DNA from: Halomonas zincidurans B6
GTDB taxonomy: Bacteria > Pseudomonadota > Gammaproteobacteria > Pseudomonadales > Halomonadaceae
Length of the DNA: 64,000 nt
Reading direction: 5' to 3'
Assembly: GCF_000731955.1 (NCBI RefSeq)
Contig: NZ_JNCK01000001.1
Span: 1,116,001 to 1,180,000 of the forward strand
Made by a program: the position numbers and the translations under genes. The notes under the pieces were generated by a model, which was not told the DNA's origin, did not search any database, and saw only the letters and a list, made by a program, of their open reading frames with translations. Of the stretch, positions 59,455 through 64,000 are shown piece after piece (position 1 is the first letter of the stretch; every line of letters starts with the position of its first letter).

Positions 59455-59478
59455 AAAAAGCCCGGGCAGACCCGGGCC
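59455..59478 (-). terminator. Intrinsic terminator of tctCBA (- strand)
   Basis: GCCCGGG (59460-59466) pairs with CCCGGGC (59471-59477) over a four-base loop. On the - strand this is followed by five U (complement of 59455-59459), giving a compact intrinsic terminator just after the tctA stop. Confidence 0.85.
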
Positions 59479-59485
59479 TTGGCCA

Positions 59486-60985
59486 TTATGCTTGATTGCG
59501 GCGCTTTAACAACTGCTTCAGCGGTGTGTTGCTCAGCAGCAGCAGTACCACAGCGATGGTTAGCACCAGCGACAGCGGATTGGTGACCAGCGACAACAGG
59601 AAGGCTCCAGAGTCGTCGCCCACCGATGACATCGCCTGGCGATAGGTCTGATCCATCAGCGGACCGAGGATCACGCCGAGAATGACCGGGCCCATCTGGA
59701 AGCGGTATATCTTCATAAAGTAGCCGAGCAGGCCGAAACCGAGCATCCAATAGACTTCGGTCATACTGCTGTTGAGCGAGTAGCTGCCCACCACAGACAA
59801 CACCAAAATCAGCGGAATCAGGATCGCCTTGGGCAGTTCGACTACCTTGGCGAAGATCTTGATACCGGTGAGGCCGAATATCAGCAGGAAGATGTTGGCC
59901 AGCGCAAGGTTACCGACCGTAAACCAGAAGATATACGGCGTCTGGATCATCAACATCGGGCCAGGGTTGAGGCCGTGGATGATCAGCGCGCCGATGATGA
60001 TCGCAGTGACCGCGTCGCCGGGCATGCCCAGCGTCAGCATCGGCACGTAGGCCCCGCCGACCGCGGCGTTGTTGGCGGTTTCGGGGGCCACCAGGCCTTC
60101 GTAGGCACCCTGGCCGAATGGCTTGCTGGGGTTCTTGACCGAGCGCTTGGCATGGTCGTAGGCGAACAGCGAGGCAATGTCGCCACCGGTGCCGGGCAGC
60201 GCGCCGACGATCACCCCTATCAACGAGGTACGGATCGACAGCGGTAGGTACTTGCGCACCAGTTTGAACGAGGGAATGATCTTGTCGACCTTCTGGCGCA
60301 CCGGCTGGGCGTTGAGCTGATGGAGCTGAAAGAATGCCTCAGCGACACCGAACATGCCGATCATCACTACGACATAATTAATGCCGCCCATCAGTTGCAT
60401 GCTGCCCATGGTGAAGCGCGGCTCTGCGGTGACCTGGTCGAGGCCTACCAGACCGATGACCGCGCCCATGGCAGCGGCGAAGATGCCGCGGGACAGCGAC
60501 TCGGCGGCCAAACTTCCGACCAGCAGCAGACCCAGGGCGGCGATCAGAAAGTAGTCACGCGGAGCGAATTCCAGCGCCATATCGGCGAGAAAGGGGGCAA
60601 CACTGGCCAGCACCAGGGTGCCGAGCAGGCCGCCGATCACCGACATCACCGTGCTCAGGCCGATGGCGCGGCCAGCCTCGCCCTGCTGGGCCAACGGGTA
60701 GCCGTCGAACGAGGTCGCCACCGACGAGGGGGCGCCGGGAATGTTGAGCATGATCGCGGTGCGCGAGCCGCCGTAGACGCCGCCGGTGTAGATGCCCACT
60801 ATCAACGCCAAGGCATCGTTGATGTCCCAGGAGAAAGTGAAGGAGATCAGGATCGACGTGGCCATGGTCACCGAAAGGCCGGGAATCGCGCCGATATAAA
60901 TGCCCGCTAGCGTGCCTATGGCTGTCAGCATCAACAGTGACGGGTCGAGCCATGCCATCAGGAAATAGGAAATCGAGTCAGCCAT
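59486..60985 (-). CDS. tctA: Tripartite tricarboxylate transporter, large permease (TctA)
   Basis: The large membrane subunit of a TTT secondary transporter: 499 residues and about eleven to twelve helices. The N-terminal LAGIYIGAIPGLSVTMATSILISFTF (about 26-51) and the central LGMPGDAVTAIIIGALIIHGLNPGPML (about 330-356) are the two conserved substrate-related signatures of TctA. YGGSRTAIMLNIPGAPSSVATSFDGYPLA is another hallmark. It follows tctB by 18 bp in the order tctC-tctB-tctA. Family substrates include citrate, phthalate and other carboxylates; see the neighbouring quiC-type gene for the likely class. Confidence 0.94.
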   Translation of the reverse strand: MADSISYFLMAWLDPSLLMLTAIGTLAGIYIGAIPGLSVTMATSILISFTFSWDINDALALIVGIYTGGVYGGSRTAIMLNIPGAPSSVATSFDGYPLAQQGEAGRAIGLSTVMSVIGGLLGTLVLASVAPFLADMALEFAPRDYFLIAALGLLLVGSLAAESLSRGIFAAAMGAVIGLVGLDQVTAEPRFTMGSMQLMGGINYVVVMIGMFGVAEAFFQLHQLNAQPVRQKVDKIIPSFKLVRKYLPLSIRTSLIGVIVGALPGTGGDIASLFAYDHAKRSVKNPSKPFGQGAYEGLVAPETANNAAVGGAYVPMLTLGMPGDAVTAIIIGALIIHGLNPGPMLMIQTPYIFWFTVGNLALANIFLLIFGLTGIKIFAKVVELPKAILIPLILVLSVVGSYSLNSSMTEVYWMLGFGLLGYFMKIYRFQMGPVILGVILGPLMDQTYRQAMSSVGDDSGAFLLSLVTNPLSLVLTIAVVLLLLSNTPLKQLLKRRNQA

Positions 60986-61003
60986 GCTGGGAACCTCGGT
61001 CGG

Positions 61004-61474
61004 TCAGGGCAGGTAGACCTGAAATAGCAGCTTGAACAGGGCGTAGATGACGCCGGTCGCCACCGCGGTGATGATCAGGGACGCCAGGAAACGACCACGG
61101 CGCAGAAAGACCTGCGAGACGAACAGGAAGAGCACCGTCGCCGGGAGGAATCCGACCAGTTCAAGCAGGAACAGGTAGCAGAGAGCCAGTACGGAGAAGA
61201 TTACGATCGGCAGTGGGAAATGCTGTTGGACGAATTGGCGGGCCTCGTCGAGGGCGCCTGTTGTATCCGGTTTGGGATGATGGCGCTGACCCCAGAGAAT
61301 GGCCAGCATCGAGCCGATCATGATCGCCCCCAGCAGGAGGGGAAAGGCCCCGGCAGAGTTGGGTAGATCGAAACCGGCGATCTGGTAGGCCTCGTAGAAC
61401 ACGCCCACGCTGAGCAGGAGCAGCAGCGCGTTGAAGGCGCGTTCCCCTGTCTTGAGTTGCTGTTCGTTGGACAT
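61004..61474 (-). CDS. tctB: Tripartite tricarboxylate transporter, small permease (TctB)
   Basis: The small membrane subunit of the TTT transporter: 156 residues with four hydrophobic segments and the low conservation usual for TctB. The order binding protein, small permease, large permease is canonical. ATG 61474 is chosen because GGAG lies six bases before it; an in-frame ATG four codons upstream (61486) lacks a ribosome-binding site. Confidence 0.88.
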   Translation of the reverse strand: MSNEQQLKTGERAFNALLLLLSVGVFYEAYQIAGFDLPNSAGAFPLLLGAIMIGSMLAILWGQRHHPKPDTTGALDEARQFVQQHFPLPIVIFSVLALCYLFLLELVGFLPATVLFLFVSQVFLRRGRFLASLIITAVATGVIYALFKLLFQVYLP

Positions 61475-61490
61475 GGGTGTCTCCATGTGA

Positions 61491-61520
61491 GCGACGGCGG
61501 GATTGTTATCCCACCGTCGC
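61491..61520 (-). promoter_or_regulatory. Intercistronic hairpin between tctC and tctB
   Basis: GCGACGG-C-GGGAT (61491-61503) pairs with ATCCC-A-CCGTCGC (61508-61520), a 12-pair stem with one C-A mismatch and the loop TGTT. No U-run follows on the - strand. It fits a 3'-protecting or partial-termination element that would favour the binding-protein mRNA over the permease mRNAs. Confidence 0.65.
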
Positions 61521-61536
61521 CTTGCAGGTCAGAGGA

Positions 61537-62538
61537 TTATGGCTTGGGGATGCCGACATCTTCCGGTGAGATCTTGGCTGCATCTGCCTTCTGTAGGGCC
61601 CAGGCGGTTACCGACTGCCAACGGTTCAGGAACTCTTCGGCTTTTTCACCTTGCAGGTTAAGTGACTTTGCGCCGTTCTCTGAGAGGAATTTCTGAAAAT
61701 TCTCATTGGCCACGCCCTTCTGATAGGCCTCGCTGAGAGTAGCGACGATGTCTTCCGGTGTGTCCTTGTTCACGGCTACGGCCCAGAACGGCCCCCAGGG
61801 TAGATACGATTCGATTTCGGGCAGTGCCTGGGTGATCGGCGGCGTATTGGGCAGTTCTTCGATCTTTTCCTTGGTGAACACGGCCAGGCCCTTAAGACGC
61901 CCGGCGGCTATCTGATCCTGGGCTGCGGCCAAGCTCAGCGGCATGAAGTCGATATGACTACCGAGCAGCGCGGTGATTCCCGGGCCATCGCCGCCGAAGG
62001 TCACATTGCGCACGTCCAGACTGCTGACCGAGTTGACCATTGCTAGAATGGTGCTCGGTAGACCACCCGCGCCAGTGCCTCCCATGCGCAGCTTGCCTGG
62101 ATTCTTATTGGCATAATCGAGCAACTCCTTGAAGTTGTCGAACTGGCTGTCGGCTGGTGCGGCGATAACCACCAGACCCTGACCGATCACGTTGATCGGC
62201 GTCATGGCACTATAGTCGAAGTCTGCCAGTCCCATGATGGGGTAAAGCTGCGGGTTTTCGGCGCCGTAAAGTACGGTGTAGCCGTTCGCGGGCTGTTGCA
62301 TAACAGCGTTCATACCGATCACGCCGGTGCCACCCGGACGATTGTTGAGAATGATGTCGGTGCCCAGCGCGTCCTCGACGTATGGCGTCAGGCTGCGTGC
62401 GACCGTATCCGTAGCGCCGCCGGCACCCCACTGGATGATGCCTTGGATATTGCGCTCTGGGTACTCGGCGAAGGCAGGCGAAATGGCTGCCAGGGTTCCG
62501 GCCGAGAGCGCCAGGCCGGTAAGTAGTTGCTTGATCAT
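61537..62538 (-). CDS. tctC: Tripartite tricarboxylate transporter substrate-binding protein (TctC)
   Basis: A periplasmic binding protein of 333 residues. A signal peptide (MIKQLLTGLALSAGTLAAISPAFA, cleavage after AFA) is followed by YPERNIQGIIQWGAGGATDTVARSL, the usual TctC/Bug N-terminal loop. GTDIILNNRPGGTGVIGMNAV and GGTGAGGLPSTILA are further hallmarks of the Bug fold. GGAGG precedes the ATG by ten bases. The ligand is not readable from sequence. It is the first gene of the - strand operon and divergent from the quiC-type gene. Confidence 0.92.
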   Translation of the reverse strand: MIKQLLTGLALSAGTLAAISPAFAEYPERNIQGIIQWGAGGATDTVARSLTPYVEDALGTDIILNNRPGGTGVIGMNAVMQQPANGYTVLYGAENPQLYPIMGLADFDYSAMTPINVIGQGLVVIAAPADSQFDNFKELLDYANKNPGKLRMGGTGAGGLPSTILAMVNSVSSLDVRNVTFGGDGPGITALLGSHIDFMPLSLAAAQDQIAAGRLKGLAVFTKEKIEELPNTPPITQALPEIESYLPWGPFWAVAVNKDTPEDIVATLSEAYQKGVANENFQKFLSENGAKSLNLQGEKAEEFLNRWQSVTAWALQKADAAKISPEDVGIPKP

Positions 62539-62925
62539 GGGCTGTTATCCTCCAGACGGTGCGACGCGTTATTTTTTAGAGTGCCCGACATCGTCGCAAT
62601 GGTATTTGTGTTCGATAGGCGAATCGTCGTCCTACCTGCGAACAAACTAGAGGCGGCACGTGATGCTGTCAATCGCCTAACGCCCGACTACGACCAATGT
62701 CGAAGCAAATATGGAACGTCGTGCCAGAACTGCTCTTCAGGCGCCTGAGGCCCCGATTCATGGGGGCTCACTGGGTAAACGCGCTTGACAGGATCGTGCT
62801 CCGGGAGTCCATAATGCGAACTAACGAACGCTATGCGAACAACGAGCCGTCCAGCACCCGCTATCTTATACTAGGGCGCCAACGTCGATGACGGTATCTT
62901 GCCCGACAAATCAGGAGAGTATCTC
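62539..62925. promoter_or_regulatory. Divergent promoter region between tctCBA and the quiC-type gene
   Basis: A 387-bp gene-free interval. On the + strand TTGACA (62785-62790) and CATAAT (62810-62815) give a promoter-like pair with a rather long 19-bp spacer. Direct repeats ATGCGAACTAACGA (62814-62827) and ATGCGAACAACGA (62833-62845), spaced 19 bp start to start, begin at the -10 and could be a regulator's binding site. On the - strand TTGACA at 62672-62667 has no good -10. The stretch 62673-62780 shows nothing I can name. Confidence 0.45.
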
Positions 62926-64000
62926 ATGCGAGCCATAGCCACCGTATGCCTCAGCGGTGACCTGCGCAGCAAACTGGAAGCCGTCGCGCGCGCAGGCTAC
63001 GACGGGGTGGAGATATTCGAAAATGACCTGTTGTCCTTCGATGGCTCGCCAAGCGACGTACGCGCGTTGTGCGAATCGCTCGGCCTGCGGATCGTCGCCT
63101 TCCAGCCGTTTCGCGATTTCGAGGCGATGCCCGAGCCGCAGCGTCGGCGCAATCTCGAGCGCGCCGAGCGCAAGTTCGATCTCATGGAGGAGTTGGGCAC
63201 CGACTTCCTGCTGGTCTGCAGCAACGTCTCGCCGCAGTGCATCGACGACCTGCAGCGGGTGATCGACGACCTGCGCGAACTGGCCGAGCTGGCCGGCAAG
63301 CGTGGTCTGCGCGTCGGCTTCGAGGCGTTGGCCTGGGGACGTCATATCAGCGACTACCGGGTGGCCTGGGAGGCGGTGAGACGTGCCGACCATCCGGCGC
63401 TGGGGGTGGTTCTCGACAGCTTTCATATTCTCTCGCGTGGCTTCGAACTCGACACCCTGGCGAGCATTCCCGCCGACAAGATCGCCTTCGTGCAGATCGC
63501 CGACGCGCCGCTGCTGGACATGGACGTGCTGCAATGGAGCCGGCACTTTCGCTGCTTCCCCGGCCAGGGCCGGCTGCCGCTCGAGGCGTTCATGCAGGCG
63601 CTGGCCAGGACCGGCTACGACGGGCCGCTGTCGCTGGAGATCTTCAACGACGCCTTTCGCGCCGCGCCGAGCGACGCCACCGCCAGGGACGGGCTGCGCT
63701 CGCTGATCTGGCTCGAGCAATGCGCCGAAGGCGCGCCCTGGTCGCAGCCGGCCCCGGCGCAGCCCGACTACCGCGGGATTCACTTCATCGAGTTCACCCT
63801 CGATGAGGGCAGTGCCGCACCGCTCGGCGAATTCCTCTCGGCGCTGGGCTTCCAGCACATCGGCCGGCACCGCTCGAAGAACGTCGAACTGTGGCGCCAG
63901 GGCGACATCCATCTGGTGCTTAACTTCGAGACCGACAGCTTCGCGCATACCTTCCGCCTGCTGCATGGCACCTCGGTATGCGCGGTGGGCTTTAGGGTCA
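62926..64000 (+). CDS. quiC: 3-dehydroshikimate dehydratase, two-domain QuiC type (3'-truncated)
   Basis: The frame is open from ATG 62926 (AGGAGAG six bases upstream) to the window end, with 358 residues visible. Residues 1-270 form a xylose-isomerase-like TIM barrel (CLSGDLRSKLEAVARAGYDGVEIFENDL, VCSNVSP, GFEALAWGRHISDY, VLDSFHILSRG, QIADAPLLDMD, PLSLEIFNDAFRAA). From about 285 a second domain begins (IHFIEFTLDEG, LGFQHIGRHRSKNVELWRQGDIHLVLN), like 4-hydroxyphenylpyruvate dioxygenase/VOC proteins. This fusion is typical of bacterial QuiC-type enzymes that turn 3-dehydroshikimate into protocatechuate. Full family length is about 600-640, so a good part lies beyond the edge. Confidence 0.88.
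   Translation, partial: MRAIATVCLSGDLRSKLEAVARAGYDGVEIFENDLLSFDGSPSDVRALCESLGLRIVAFQPFRDFEAMPEPQRRRNLERAERKFDLMEELGTDFLLVCSNVSPQCIDDLQRVIDDLRELAELAGKRGLRVGFEALAWGRHISDYRVAWEAVRRADHPALGVVLDSFHILSRGFELDTLASIPADKIAFVQIADAPLLDMDVLQWSRHFRCFPGQGRLPLEAFMQALARTGYDGPLSLEIFNDAFRAAPSDATARDGLRSLIWLEQCAEGAPWSQPAPAQPDYRGIHFIEFTLDEGSAAPLGEFLSALGFQHIGRHRSKNVELWRQGDIHLVLNFETDSFAHTFRLLHGTSVCAVGFRV

Noticed and set aside
62697..62891. 64-codon open frame in the tctC-quiC intergenic region
   Set aside because: No ribosome-binding site or family similarity, and it overlaps the predicted promoter and direct repeats.
1..64000. tRNA, rRNA, CRISPR arrays, transposases, prophage genes
   Set aside because: Looked for on both strands by eye; none supported. 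Repeats found are limited to the MITE-like and REP-like units and the aceF linker duplications.

Overview
The window looks like a chromosomal segment of a high-GC, motile gammaproteobacterium, most likely a member of the Halomonadaceae (Halomonas/Chromohalobacter-like). This is inferred from the enteric-like order flhDC-motAB-cheAW-receptors-cheRBYZ-flhBA...flhE combined with flhF, the dapA-bamC-purC order, a cyanide-insensitive type bd oxidase (cioAB-like) followed by cydDC, and a TTT transporter beside a two-domain dehydroshikimate dehydratase. I saw no rRNA, tRNA, prophage, transposase or CRISPR array.

Positions 1-26400 form a nearly continuous motility and chemotaxis island on the + strand. 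It runs: fliD (5'-truncated by the window edge), fliS, fliT, fliK, a small FlhB-C-terminus paralogue, the class I regulator flhDC, motAB, cheA, cheW, a receptor, an Aer-like receptor, cheR, cheB, another receptor, cheY, cheZ, flhB, flhA, flhF, an FlhG-like protein, flhE and fliA. FlhDC would switch on the export and sigma-28 genes. FliA (sigma-28) would then read the TCAA-N15-GCCGATAR promoters found upstream of motA and of the first receptor. Three details stand out. The motA sigma-28 promoter lies inside the flhC terminator hairpin. FlhF carries a C-terminal extension of about 350 residues. The FlhG-position protein keeps the FlhF-activating DQAxxLR helix but has no recognisable ATPase P-loop.

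Positions 26400-41400 hold pqiABC (- strand, envelope lipid transport), a Ca/Na antiporter, cioAB-cydDC (terminal oxidase and its assembly transporter, with an FNR/ANR-like box upstream), an adenine/adenosine deaminase, a glycosyltransferase and the outer-membrane chaperone/protease bepA.

Positions 41500-49320 hold housekeeping genes: a TusA-like protein, a PerM-family permease, bcp, dapA-bamC-MBL hydrolase-purC, trmO, nadC and ampD. Positions 49320-57820 hold aceEF (pyruvate dehydrogenase E1/E2, no adjacent lpd) and glnE. Positions 57900-64000 hold an unrecognised membrane-anchored protein, a HAD hydrolase, a tripartite tricarboxylate transporter (tctCBA, - strand) and, divergently, a quiC-type 3-dehydroshikimate dehydratase cut by the right window edge. 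The last pair suggests uptake and catabolism of quinate/shikimate-type or related aromatic acids, which is inference from context.
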